From Acidilobaceae archaeon (GTDB taxonomy: Archaea > Thermoproteota > Thermoprotei_A > Sulfolobales > Acidilobaceae), in NCBI GenBank assembly GCA_027057815.1, contig JALURD010000034.1:1-6430 (forward strand): a DNA stretch of 6,430 nt. The letters run 5' to 3'. The first letter of the stretch is position 1; each line of letters starts with the position of its first letter. Positions 1 through 5,843 of the stretch are shown in pieces. The notes under the pieces are model-generated. The model was not told the DNA's origin. It ran no database searches and saw nothing but the letters and a program-made list of their open reading frames with translations. The translations under genes were made by a program, and so were the position numbers.

Positions 1-54
1 AAACTGGAGTTACTGAAGAAGAAGGAGAAGAAGATGCCACATACCGGGTGCTAA
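1..54 (+). CDS. C-terminal end of an unidentified protein (partial, enters from left)
   Basis: Reading from base 1, the plus strand encodes 17 residues ending KKKEKKMPHTGC and a TAA at 52-54. The piece is too short to assign a family. A second frame, from base 3 to a TAA at 75-77, is also open and would end ATYRVLMTRRKPR after a Glu-rich run. I prefer the first frame because its codons are AAG, GAG and CTG, which the other genes here favour, whereas the alternative needs five GAA codons and has few G/C third positions. Either way the gene is plus-strand and converges on the ABC permease. Which frame is real cannot be settled without the sequence to the left, and it is possible that neither is coding. 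Confidence 0.4.
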   Translation, partial: KLELLKKKEKKMPHTGC

Positions 55-94
55 TGACTCGCAGGAAACCAAGGTAAACCGTACCTCTCCCAGC

Positions 95-140
95 TTTTTG
101 ACTGACCTGTGAACATCAATACATGACCCTGCTTTTATTT
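95..140 (+). terminator. Possible T-rich terminator of the left-edge gene
   Basis: Two T-rich tracts follow the partial gene on the plus strand: five T at 95-99 and CTTTTATTT at 132-140. Archaeal RNA polymerase can terminate at T-runs without a hairpin, and none is obvious here. The second tract overlaps the stop codon of the convergent permease gene. Assignment rests on base composition and position only. Confidence 0.3.
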
Positions 141-1461
141 AACTCCTTAGACCAGTCCTAGGAGCCTTAAGGGATCCCCTCAGCCTTTCCAGCCTGGCTT
201 TAAGGTTATACCCGCTCAGGAGCGCCTCTGGGCTGAGTAGCTTAGCCGCTAGTAGCGTCCAGAGCACAGTATGGCCTGCAAGGGCGGCGTAGGAGTAAGC
301 TAACCCAGCCTTATCCTGCATTATGACTGAGAGGGAAACCTGATATACTGGGTAGAGTGGGTCTGCGAGGAGTAATGCGCCCTTTCCAGTAACGCTGGGT
401 ATTAATCCCATGAACGCGGCTATGTATGGGAGCAGTAAAATGAATGTGGCCTGGCTCGCAGCAAGCTGGGCGCCCCTCACGTCGTTAGCGGTCATCCCAA
501 TGATTAAGCCTATCACAACTGTCAGGTAGAGGGTAGCCGCTAGGGCTGGCGCGATGGCAATGAGGGCCGCGGGGTTGATAACGGGTGAGATGCCCGCCTC
601 CCCGCCCGCCGCCTGAGCCACTTCCCTCAACGCTGACTGGACACTATTGTAGTATATGCCGAAGCCGGCCCCGAAGCTCAGGATCCCTAGCATTGTCACG
701 CCAGTGGTCCCGGCGACCTTGGATACCACTATTTCCCTGTGACTTATCGGTGATGAGAGCAGCATCTCAAGAGTCTTGGCCTCCCTCTCGAGGCCTATGC
801 TCGTGGCGGCTACTTGAGCAGCGCTTACGAGCATTATTAGGAACGCGAGGGGGATGAAGAAGGCCGCTGACATGACGCCCTGAAGCTCCTGGGGCGTGAC
901 GGGCCTGCCAGCCATGTAGTACGTTACATTAGTGATTATCGGGGAGGCTATGGTTTCGGGTTTAATCCCGGGAATCGCCTGGGCTAGGATGGCTGCTAGG
1001 AGCACCCTCCCGGCACCCTCGATTCTCTGCGTTATAGACTGGACTCTGGATTCCTCGATGAACGAAGGCGATGTTCTGGCCACGTATACTTGTACAAGTG
1101 CTGGCTGGCCGCTCGTCAAGTTCTCTGAGGCGCCGGGGGGCACTACGATTACGGCTTCATAACCCTCACTGAGTAGGGCTGCGGGCCCGTTCTTAGGTAG
1201 AGACTGCAGGAATGTCGCGTTTAGGAGCTTAGCTAGAGTCCTGGCGAGGCCCACGTCCTCCGGGGATGCACCGCTTCCCGGGGCTATGGCTAGGTTGACC
1301 GGCTTAACTGCCGCCTCCCCCATTTGCCGGAAAGCGTAGCCTTGTATTGCTCCGAGGACACTGAATATTATGAGTGGCATTATAATTACTCCAAGCAGCA
1401 CAGTCCTCTCTTTTGCTAGCTCCTTGAACTCCTTCAGGATAAGAGTCCTAAGCCTACCCAC
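139..1461 (-). CDS. ABC-2 type transporter permease (NatB/YhaP-like)
   Basis: This is a 440-residue integral membrane subunit of an ABC exporter. The layout is that of the ABC-2 permease family with a large external loop. There is one N-terminal membrane helix (about residues 21-43), an extracytoplasmic domain of roughly 150 residues (about 45-195) with sequons such as NAT81 and NLT114, and then about five further hydrophobic helices (near 200-223, 250-272, 300-324, 338-358 and 388-409). The hallmark cytoplasmic segment follows the second helix: GLEREAKTLEMLLSSPIS at 223-240, then HREIVVSK, matching the family pattern of an acidic coupling helix before TLExLLxSP. The start is GTG, overlapping the ATPase stop by 8 bases, and a GGTGA lies 6 bases upstream. 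The overlap implies translational coupling and a two-gene exporter. The substrate cannot be read from sequence; Na+, drugs, lipids or peptides are all possible. The C-terminal tail is basic. Confidence 0.93.
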   Translation of the reverse strand: MGRLRTLILKEFKELAKERTVLLGVIIMPLIIFSVLGAIQGYAFRQMGEAAVKPVNLAIAPGSGASPEDVGLARTLAKLLNATFLQSLPKNGPAALLSEGYEAVIVVPPGASENLTSGQPALVQVYVARTSPSFIEESRVQSITQRIEGAGRVLLAAILAQAIPGIKPETIASPIITNVTYYMAGRPVTPQELQGVMSAAFFIPLAFLIMLVSAAQVAATSIGLEREAKTLEMLLSSPISHREIVVSKVAGTTGVTMLGILSFGAGFGIYYNSVQSALREVAQAAGGEAGISPVINPAALIAIAPALAATLYLTVVIGLIIGMTANDVRGAQLAASQATFILLLPYIAAFMGLIPSVTGKGALLLADPLYPVYQVSLSVIMQDKAGLAYSYAALAGHTVLWTLLAAKLLSPEALLSGYNLKARLERLRGSLKAPRTGLRS

Positions 1462-2197
1462 GTCCCCTCACCACCTTAACATAGACTTCCTCGAGGTTCC
1501 TCGCGCCATGCCTCTCAAGCAGCTCCCCTGGCGCTCCTTGCTCGACTATAACGCCGGAGCTTATCAGGTAGATCCTGTCGCTCACGTATTCAACCTCAAA
1601 CATGTTGTGACTTGACATGAGCACAGCGGCTCCCTGACTCCTCGCGTATTCTCTTATAAGATTCCTTACATCGACGGCGTACTCGACGTCGAGGCCAGAC
1701 GTGGGCTCGTCGAGGATGACGATTAATGGATCTGTCATGAGGGTTCTAGCGAGGAGTAGCCTCCTCTTCATACCCTTGCTGTAAGTCCCCATAGGCCTCT
1801 TGAGGGCGTCCCCGAGTCCCGAGAGCTCTGCACCCCTCCTAGCCATTTCCCTGGCCTCGGCCTCGCTTCCAGCGTAGAGTCTAGCAGTGAAGAGGAGGAA
1901 CTCCTCGCCAGTCATGTGCCTGTAAACGCCTGCCTCCTCTGGCAGGTATCCAAGCCTCCTCCTGGCATTCACGGGGTCTCTGAAGGGATCAAGGCCCATA
2001 AGGCTGACCTTCCCTTCGTCAGGCTTCAGGAGACCCACGAGGATCCTAAGCGTCGTCGTCTTCCCAGCGCCGTTGGGGCCAACGAGTGCTACAACCTCCC
2101 CGCCTCTAACGTCTATGTCCACCCCCTTGAGGGCTTGAACTCCTCCAGGATAGGTCTTCTTGAGCCCACTAGCCGCTATGAATGGCTCCTCCGCCAT
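1454..2197 (-). CDS. ABC transporter ATP-binding protein (NatA/DrrA-like exporter ATPase)
   Basis: This 247-residue nucleotide-binding subunit powers the overlapping ABC-2 permease from the cytoplasmic face. The motifs appear in order: Walker A GPNGAGKTT at 40-48; the Q-loop region GYLPEEAGVYRHMTGEEF at 83-100, where Glu replaces the usual Gln as in many exporter ATPases of this group; the signature YSKGMKRRLLLAR at 139-151 (SKGM in place of LSGGQ, typical of DrrA/NatA-like proteins); Walker B plus D-loop LIVILDEPTSGLD at 158-170; and the H-loop His197 in MSSHNM. The length is about that of a single-domain exporter ATPase. The ATG start is preceded by GTGAGGGG about 10 bases upstream. The stop TAG lies inside the first codons of the permease, so the two are coupled and probably co-transcribed. 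No residue essential for ATP hydrolysis appears to be missing. The substrate is unknown. Confidence 0.95.
   Translation of the reverse strand: MAEEPFIAASGLKKTYPGGVQALKGVDIDVRGGEVVALVGPNGAGKTTTLRILVGLLKPDEGKVSLMGLDPFRDPVNARRRLGYLPEEAGVYRHMTGEEFLLFTARLYAGSEAEAREMARRGAELSGLGDALKRPMGTYSKGMKRRLLLARTLMTDPLIVILDEPTSGLDVEYAVDVRNLIREYARSQGAAVLMSSHNMFEVEYVSDRIYLISSGVIVEQGAPGELLERHGARNLEEVYVKVVRGRG
1466..1472 (-). promoter_or_regulatory. Ribosome binding site for the permease GTG start
   Basis: On the minus strand GGTGAGG sits just upstream of the GTG at 1459-1461, inside the end of the ATPase gene. GGTGA is a typical archaeal Shine-Dalgarno core, and its 6-base spacing supports this GTG as the start. 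Confidence 0.6.
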
Positions 2198-2250
2198 TTA
2201 GAGCTAGCCCCTCACAGCGACCCACAATGTAATTATTAAGGCTCTATTAC

Positions 2251-2258
2251 ATAAAAAG
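2251..2258 (-). promoter_or_regulatory. Candidate TATA box for the ABC exporter operon
   Basis: The minus strand reads CTTTTTAT here, about 55 bases upstream of the ATPase ATG. With archaeal spacing of about 25 bases, initiation would fall near 2230 and leave a leader of about 30 bases containing the GTGAGGGG ribosome site at 2208-2215. A second AT-rich element, CTTAATAATT at 2231-2240, is an alternative TATA box that would give a leader of only about 13 bases. The call is from composition and spacing. Confidence 0.45.
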
Positions 2259-2326
2259 TATTCGTAGCCGCCTACCTGTATAATCTAGTGGAGCGGGCGT
2301 GGGATTCTTCCTCCTATGAAGTGTGG

Positions 2327-2331
2327 AAAAA
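2327..2331 (-). terminator. Possible T-run terminator after the surface protein gene
   Basis: The minus strand has CCCTGTTTTTCC about 52 bases past the surface protein's TAG stop and before the ABC operon promoter. A five-T run of this kind is compatible with intrinsic termination in archaea. It would separate the surface-protein transcript from the exporter transcript. There is no hairpin, so the evidence is weak. Confidence 0.3.
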
Positions 2332-2382
2332 CAGGGAAAGTATGTATGAGTGTAAACACGTTAGTAGAGCTGCTATTCGGCT

Positions 2383-4650
2383 CTACCTCCTGAGCAGCAC
2401 TATGGCCGCTCCCGCGAGGGCTAGCACTACTACAGCAGCAATAATTAGAGACGTCTGGACTCCGCCAGCGGCTGTTGTAGCTGTACCCGTCGTGGTTGTG
2501 GTCTCCTGCGTTGTTTCCGATGTGGTCTGAGTAGTTGTCTCACTAGTTGTTGTAGTAGTCCCTGTAGTCTCTGTTGTCTTTGTCGGGGTTGGCATTGTAG
2601 TCATTGGAGTAGTCATTGTTGGCATAGTCGTCATGGTGGTATGGGTTTCTGTCTCTGTTTCAGTGTGCATGGGTGTCGTGGTCGTCGTAGTGGTCTCAAT
2701 TTCCGTTGTCGTGGTCGTCCCTGTAGTCGTTGTTGTTATCGTTGTTTCTGTAGTTGTTGTCTCTGTTTCAGTGGTGCCGGTCGTTGTCGTGGTCGTACCG
2801 CCGGGCGGCTGGCTGGTCTCGGCTAGGTCTATTGGGACTAGGATTGAGAAGCCTGGGACGCTGGCCTTCATAACTCCATTTGCGACCTTGACGTCGGATA
2901 TCACCTCAACTGTACCGTTGGGGAGTATGCGGGCTAGTGCCGGGTCTTTAGGTGTCTTAGTTAATGGTATTTCGACTTCACCGCCTCCCTTAAGCACCCC
3001 CGTGACGTGTAGGCCTGGGCCTATGACTGCGCCCTGAAGCTCTGCGGGTAGCATGCTGTTGGCTTGGGCGGGGTCGAGTGTTGAGACGACTAGTGAGCCC
3101 TTGAATAGTGTGTTCTTGAACTTCAACTTGAACTGACCCATGGGGTTTGATATCTCTACCTGCAGGTTGTGGGCTAGCGCGACCACCTTGTCGCTCCCAG
3201 CCCTTATCGTTGCCTTGAACGCGTTCTCAACCATGATCTTGGTATAATTACCCATGGCGGGTATAACTACGTGGCCGCCTTCTGGGCCCTTCACTAAGAG
3301 CTCGCCGCCTCTTCCGAAGCCGTAGACTGTACCATTGTAAACGAGCTTGAGGTCATTAATCAGGGTCCTGTTCTCCTTAGTGATTATTACCTCCGTTAGT
3401 TCGCTTGAGTCGAGCCTGTATGCCACGCCATCCTTGCCTATGAATATCACCTTCGCGTCACTAAACTTCATGAGGCCCAACTTAGCCATCAATACTAGAG
3501 GATAGAATGCCGAGGCGGGCGAGTCAAGTCCGTCGACACTGACGCTGGCTTGCAGGGTAGTAGTGTTAGCCTGCTCGTCATAACTTAAACCTGCATCCAA
3601 ACTGAACGAGTTTACTCCGAAGAAGTCTGCAGGGATCCCGGCAACACTTGCCTCAAATGATCCCGTGGCCTTTGAGCTGTCGACCTGCACGCTGCACTGG
3701 AGACTATAGGTTATGTTGACGTCATCTGTGAAGCCCGAGAGCATGACGGGCATCTGCAAATGCTCCATGCTCATGCCTTGACCCATGCCCATGCCGGGGA
3801 CTCCGGGCATGCCAGGCATAGGCCGGGCCATCATGCCTGACTCGAGGTACAAGTCAAAGTTTATTGTTACAGCGCCCTTCTCGTTATCAACGGTGACTGT
3901 TACATTATTCTGCAGGCCCAGCTGGTTGATGAGGTTAGTGACTACTTGGGCTATCATGTTAGCATACATCACGTCTTGGAACTGGTTTCCGGTGTTGAAG
4001 TCTATAGTCAAGCTGCCCCACGCATGCATAGTGGTATTGGCCATGTCGCTGTCCTTCATCGTTGTATTGGAGTAGATGTCGCCTATTAGGTCGAAGGCGA
4101 TCTCGAAGCTCGTAGCACTCGTAGTCCTCTTAACGTAGACCGGGCCCTGGAAGGAGGTATGGCTGTAGGAATAGTTGCCAATCACCCTCTCGCCTTCACT
4201 TGTGCCCGTGAGGTTAGCGCTCACCTGGGTCAAATTGTCGCCGGTCTTACTCGCGAACGAGAGCGATACGCTGAAATCTCGGGTAGAGTAGGCTTTACCC
4301 TCGCTGGCTATGTAGTTGAACGCACCCTTTACTTGGGCGGATAAAGAGCCGTTGATGGTTGAATTCATCTCAGGCATGCTGGAGACGAACCCGCCCTCAG
4401 CGTTAAGTACTCCGTCCTGGTAGGATACTGCTAAGCTGCCATTGACCGGGATGGACGGCTTTAACACAGTGGTCAATATCACATTCGCCGAGGTAGGGGA
4501 TATGGTTGAGTTTTGGGTGTAAGATAATGCGCTTACTCCAGGCTGCTGCATGCCCATGCCGGGCCCTGGCGGCTGCATTAGAGCCACGGGCAAGGCTAAG
4601 GGCATGACTAGGAGTGCAATGAGGATGATAGCTGGTTTCAAGTGCCTCAT
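2383..4650 (-). CDS. Secreted, C-terminally anchored Thr-rich and Met-rich surface protein of unknown family
   Basis: This 755-residue protein is not one I recognise by family. Residues 1-24 are a signal peptide: basic MRHLK, a hydrophobic core, then polar sequence. Residues about 40-610 form a long Ser/Thr/Asn-rich, beta-strand-looking ectodomain with 16 N-X-S/T sequons by my count and a single cysteine (C319), consistent with a heavily N-glycosylated external protein. A Met/Pro/Gly-rich segment at 273-303 splits the ectodomain in two, and a smaller one follows the signal peptide (25-37). Residues 619-726 are a stalk that is about two-thirds Thr. Residues 734-753 are a membrane helix followed by RR, so the C-terminus is cytoplasmic. 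The ATG start is supported by AGGTG 8 bases upstream and a TATA-like element further up. The function is unknown; adhesion, S-layer association, or ligand or metal binding are guesses. It lies between the hydrolase-like gene and the ABC exporter, all on the same strand. Confidence 0.9.
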   Translation of the reverse strand: MRHLKPAIILIALLVMPLALPVALMQPPGPGMGMQQPGVSALSYTQNSTISPTSANVILTTVLKPSIPVNGSLAVSYQDGVLNAEGGFVSSMPEMNSTINGSLSAQVKGAFNYIASEGKAYSTRDFSVSLSFASKTGDNLTQVSANLTGTSEGERVIGNYSYSHTSFQGPVYVKRTTSATSFEIAFDLIGDIYSNTTMKDSDMANTTMHAWGSLTIDFNTGNQFQDVMYANMIAQVVTNLINQLGLQNNVTVTVDNEKGAVTINFDLYLESGMMARPMPGMPGVPGMGMGQGMSMEHLQMPVMLSGFTDDVNITYSLQCSVQVDSSKATGSFEASVAGIPADFFGVNSFSLDAGLSYDEQANTTTLQASVSVDGLDSPASAFYPLVLMAKLGLMKFSDAKVIFIGKDGVAYRLDSSELTEVIITKENRTLINDLKLVYNGTVYGFGRGGELLVKGPEGGHVVIPAMGNYTKIMVENAFKATIRAGSDKVVALAHNLQVEISNPMGQFKLKFKNTLFKGSLVVSTLDPAQANSMLPAELQGAVIGPGLHVTGVLKGGGEVEIPLTKTPKDPALARILPNGTVEVISDVKVANGVMKASVPGFSILVPIDLAETSQPPGGTTTTTTGTTETETTTTETTITTTTTGTTTTTEIETTTTTTTPMHTETETETHTTMTTMPTMTTPMTTMPTPTKTTETTGTTTTTSETTTQTTSETTQETTTTTGTATTAAGGVQTSLIIAAVVVLALAGAAIVLLRR
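2473..2796 (-). repeat. Thr-rich low-complexity stalk region of the surface protein
   Basis: This encodes residues 619-726, about 71 of them threonine, with interspersed Glu, Met, Pro and Gly. Blocks include runs of Thr with Glu (626-637), alternating TETETET (663-669) and TTMPT units (674-690). Such Thr-rich segments before a C-terminal helix are common in crenarchaeal surface proteins and probably act as an O-glycosylated spacer lifting the ectodomain above the membrane. All four Thr codons are used, so the DNA is much less repetitive than the protein. Confidence 0.9.
3742..3834 (-). repeat. Met/Gly/Pro-rich segment within the surface protein
   Basis: This encodes residues 273-303, which include PMPGMPGVPGMGMGQGMSM followed by EHLQMPVM. 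Eleven of the 31 residues are methionine and one is histidine. The segment separates the two halves of the ectodomain. It shares the unit PGMGM with the region just after the signal peptide (residues 30-34), and the DNA match is exact over 15 bases (3784-3798 and 4549-4563). Confidence 0.85.
4549..4563 (-). repeat. Second copy of the 15-base PGMGM-coding repeat
   Basis: Bases 4549-4563 are identical to 3784-3798 and read in the same frame, encoding PGMGM just downstream of the signal peptide. This could reflect internal duplication or independent use of the same codons for a simple motif; 15 bases are too few to decide. Confidence 0.7.
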
Positions 4651-4658
4651 ACTTTAGA

Positions 4659-4663
4659 CACCT
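4659..4663 (-). promoter_or_regulatory. Ribosome binding site of the surface protein gene
   Basis: The minus strand carries AGGTG 8 bases upstream of the ATG at 4648-4650, a typical archaeal Shine-Dalgarno core and spacing. It supports the chosen start, which also gives a well-formed signal peptide. Confidence 0.55.
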
Positions 4664-4698
4664 ACGTTTCGCTCTAGAAGCTGAGGGCCTCCAGGGAG

Positions 4699-4710
4699 TT
4701 ATTATAGTTT
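4699..4710 (-). promoter_or_regulatory. Candidate BRE/TATA promoter of the surface protein gene
   Basis: The minus strand reads AAACTATAATAA, an A-rich BRE-like triplet followed by a good archaeal TATA element. Initiation about 25 bases downstream would fall near 4679 and leave a leader of about 28 bases. It lies in the 101-base gap after the hydrolase-like gene, so the surface protein gene can be transcribed on its own. Confidence 0.55.
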
Positions 4711-4751
4711 TGCCCGAAGACGCTTCGACTAAGCCTGGCATCCACCAGGGT

Positions 4752-5654
4752 CTATCCACATTTAGTCCTCGTGACCGATTCTACTACATCGAGGTAGGCC
4801 TCTATACCCATAACGGAAACCGTTCCAACGTGGCCAGCACCCTTAACTATCACGAGGCATGATTCGCCCGCGCAACATTTTCCTAGGCTTGCAAGCATCT
4901 TAGCCTCGTTCGGCTCCAGGATGGGGTCGTGGGTTCCGTATATAACAATGTAGGGCTTGTCTACGGCGTGAATCGATGCGGGAGAGTAGTCCAGGGGCAA
5001 GTGGGCTAGAAGAGCCCACCAGAGCATGACTAAGTAAGCGTAGACTGACGGTAGAGGGGTATAAGATGCCATCCACCGCGCGGATGCCTTCCTGAGACTC
5101 ATGTACGGGCTATCCGCTACAATACCCTTAACTCTATTGTCAATCGAACCTTCAACTATGGCTACTACGCCGCCCATCCCGAATCCTAGAAGGTAAATAG
5201 GCTTGCCGGGTAGCCTGCTATAAGTCCAATTGATTACTGCTTCAGCGTCGAGTACTTCCTTAGGGCCGAAGGTGGTTATGCCGCCGCTCTCTCCGTGCCC
5301 CCTGAAGTCGAAGACGACTACGTAGTACCCTCTCCCGGCTAGACCCACGGCTACCTGGAGGAGCTCGGGCGACGCCTTACACTTCATGTAACTATGCATC
5401 ACGATGAATACGGCGGAGCCCCCGCCATTACCCGGATATATAAGCCATCCCTTGATGCTTACACCATCACGCGTCGTGACAGTGAAGTTCTCGTATCTAA
5501 CCCCCCACATATCGGGGCTATGGAGAGCCTGTTGGACGTTACAATCAGACGGATGGGTGCTTAGGTATGCGATGAAGATTGGGGCTACAATGAAAACCAC
5601 GAATAACGCTGCTGCCGCCGATACTAATAGAGGTTTCCGGTGCTTGAATGGCAC
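4752..5654 (-). CDS. Membrane-anchored alpha/beta-hydrolase-fold protein lacking the nucleophilic serine
   Basis: This 300-residue protein has an uncleaved N-terminal anchor (about residues 8-31) and an alpha/beta hydrolase domain (about 55-295). The fold markers are a strand and oxyanion region IVMHSYMK (84-91, where HG is usual), FDFRGHGESGG (115-125), a nucleophile elbow LLGFGMGG (155-162), the acid D243 in YGTHDPILEP, and H275 in KGAGH. The elbow normally reads GxSxG, but residue 159 is Gly (codon GGG at 5178-5180), so a classical serine hydrolase triad is incomplete. Six cysteines (38, 92, 260, 261, 266, 299) and sequons at N56 and N142 suggest an external, disulfide-stabilised domain. 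The GTG start is the first possible in this frame after an upstream TGA and has GGTGA 9 bases before it. The nearest kin would be annotated as alpha/beta hydrolases or lysophospholipase/dipeptidyl-peptidase-like proteins. Enzymatic activity is doubtful. It lies upstream of the surface protein gene and divergent from the flavoprotein. Confidence 0.88.
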   Translation of the reverse strand: MPFKHRKPLLVSAAAALFVVFIVAPIFIAYLSTHPSDCNVQQALHSPDMWGVRYENFTVTTRDGVSIKGWLIYPGNGGGSAVFIVMHSYMKCKASPELLQVAVGLAGRGYYVVVFDFRGHGESGGITTFGPKEVLDAEAVINWTYSRLPGKPIYLLGFGMGGVVAIVEGSIDNRVKGIVADSPYMSLRKASARWMASYTPLPSVYAYLVMLWWALLAHLPLDYSPASIHAVDKPYIVIYGTHDPILEPNEAKMLASLGKCCAGESCLVIVKGAGHVGTVSVMGIEAYLDVVESVTRTKCG

Positions 5655-5663
5655 GTTATCATT

Positions 5664-5668
5664 TCACC
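5664..5668 (-). promoter_or_regulatory. Ribosome binding site deciding the hydrolase GTG start
   Basis: The minus strand has GGTGA followed by 9 bases and then the GTG at 5652-5654. An in-frame TGA lies four codons upstream with no start between, so this GTG is the earliest start and the site supports it. Confidence 0.6.
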
Positions 5669-5710
5669 ACTCAGTGCTGGTTGCAGTGATAAGATTCTCT
5701 TTACTGAGAG

Positions 5711-5720
5711 TTAATATGAT
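5711..5720 (-). promoter_or_regulatory. Candidate TATA box of the hydrolase-like gene
   Basis: The minus strand reads ATCATATTAA about 60 bases before the GTG start. Initiation near 5690 would leave a leader of about 36 bases containing the GGTGA site. It shares the 189-base divergent region with the flavoprotein promoter. Confidence 0.45.
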
Positions 5721-5761
5721 TTAGTTCAGCGGGGATTTAGTTGGCTCTGAACCGCACCCAA

Positions 5762-5792
5762 GTTAAACTGCATAGTCAAAGTTACGTTTAAC
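5762..5792 (+). promoter_or_regulatory. Perfect 7-bp inverted repeat in the divergent promoter region
   Basis: GTTAAAC at 5762-5768 and its exact reverse complement GTTTAAC at 5786-5792 are separated by 17 bases. The right arm ends one base before the candidate TATA box of the flavoprotein gene, where TFB contacts the BRE. A dimeric regulator bound here could control that gene. A chance match is not excluded, since a 7-bp pair within such a short region is expected fairly often. Confidence 0.3.
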
Positions 5793-5793
5793 C

Positions 5794-5802
5794 CAATAAT
5801 AG
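5794..5802 (+). promoter_or_regulatory. Candidate TATA box of the flavoprotein gene
   Basis: CAATAATAG is the best AT-rich element on the plus strand upstream of the GTG at 5844. Initiation about 25 bases downstream gives a leader of about 20 bases, typical for archaea, containing the GGTGGAGG ribosome site. Confidence 0.4.
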
Positions 5803-5832
5803 AGTATCTTGTGGCTGAAACATAACTAGTTG

Positions 5833-5840
5833 GGTGGAGG
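5833..5840 (+). promoter_or_regulatory. Ribosome binding site deciding the flavoprotein GTG start
   Basis: GGTGGAGG lies just before the GTG at 5844-5846. It is a strong archaeal Shine-Dalgarno match. An in-frame TAA at 5823-5825 rules out any earlier start, and no start codon intervenes. Confidence 0.6.
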
Positions 5841-5843
5841 ACT

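Noticed and set aside
3..77. Alternative plus-strand frame at the left edge, Glu-rich and ending RRKPR
   Set aside because: It is open but uses GAA-rich, low-GC third positions unlike neighbouring genes. It is kept only as an alternative to the frame ending at 54.
1916..2239. Plus-strand open frame of about 107 residues across the ATPase start
   Set aside because: It is antisense to a gene with intact ABC motifs and has no conserved content of its own.
2198..2382. Checked the 185-bp gap for a tRNA, small RNA or repeat array
   Set aside because: No cloverleaf arms, GTTCRANTC box or repeats were seen; only a candidate promoter, a ribosome site and a T-run.
2316..2393. 25-codon plus-strand ORF starting MKCGKTGKVC in the gap before the ABC operon
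   Set aside because: No Shine-Dalgarno site precedes it, it runs into the 3' end of the surface protein gene on the other strand, and open frames of this length are expected by chance.
2633..3037. Plus-strand open frame rich in valine and serine opposite the Thr tract
   Set aside because: It is the antisense reading of the Thr-rich region (the complements of ACN codons read as GTN-type codons in another frame), not a gene.
4715..4727. Small perfect hairpin CGAAG-ACG-CTTCG downstream of the hydrolase stop
   Set aside because: The stem is only 5 bp and is not followed by a T-run on the minus strand, so it does not qualify as a terminator.
4403..4759. 118-residue minus-strand open frame spanning the surface protein start and the upstream gap
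   Set aside because: It lies in a shifted frame over the well-supported signal-peptide coding region and the promoter, and its composition is unlike any recognisable protein (scattered His, Trp, Arg and Cys).
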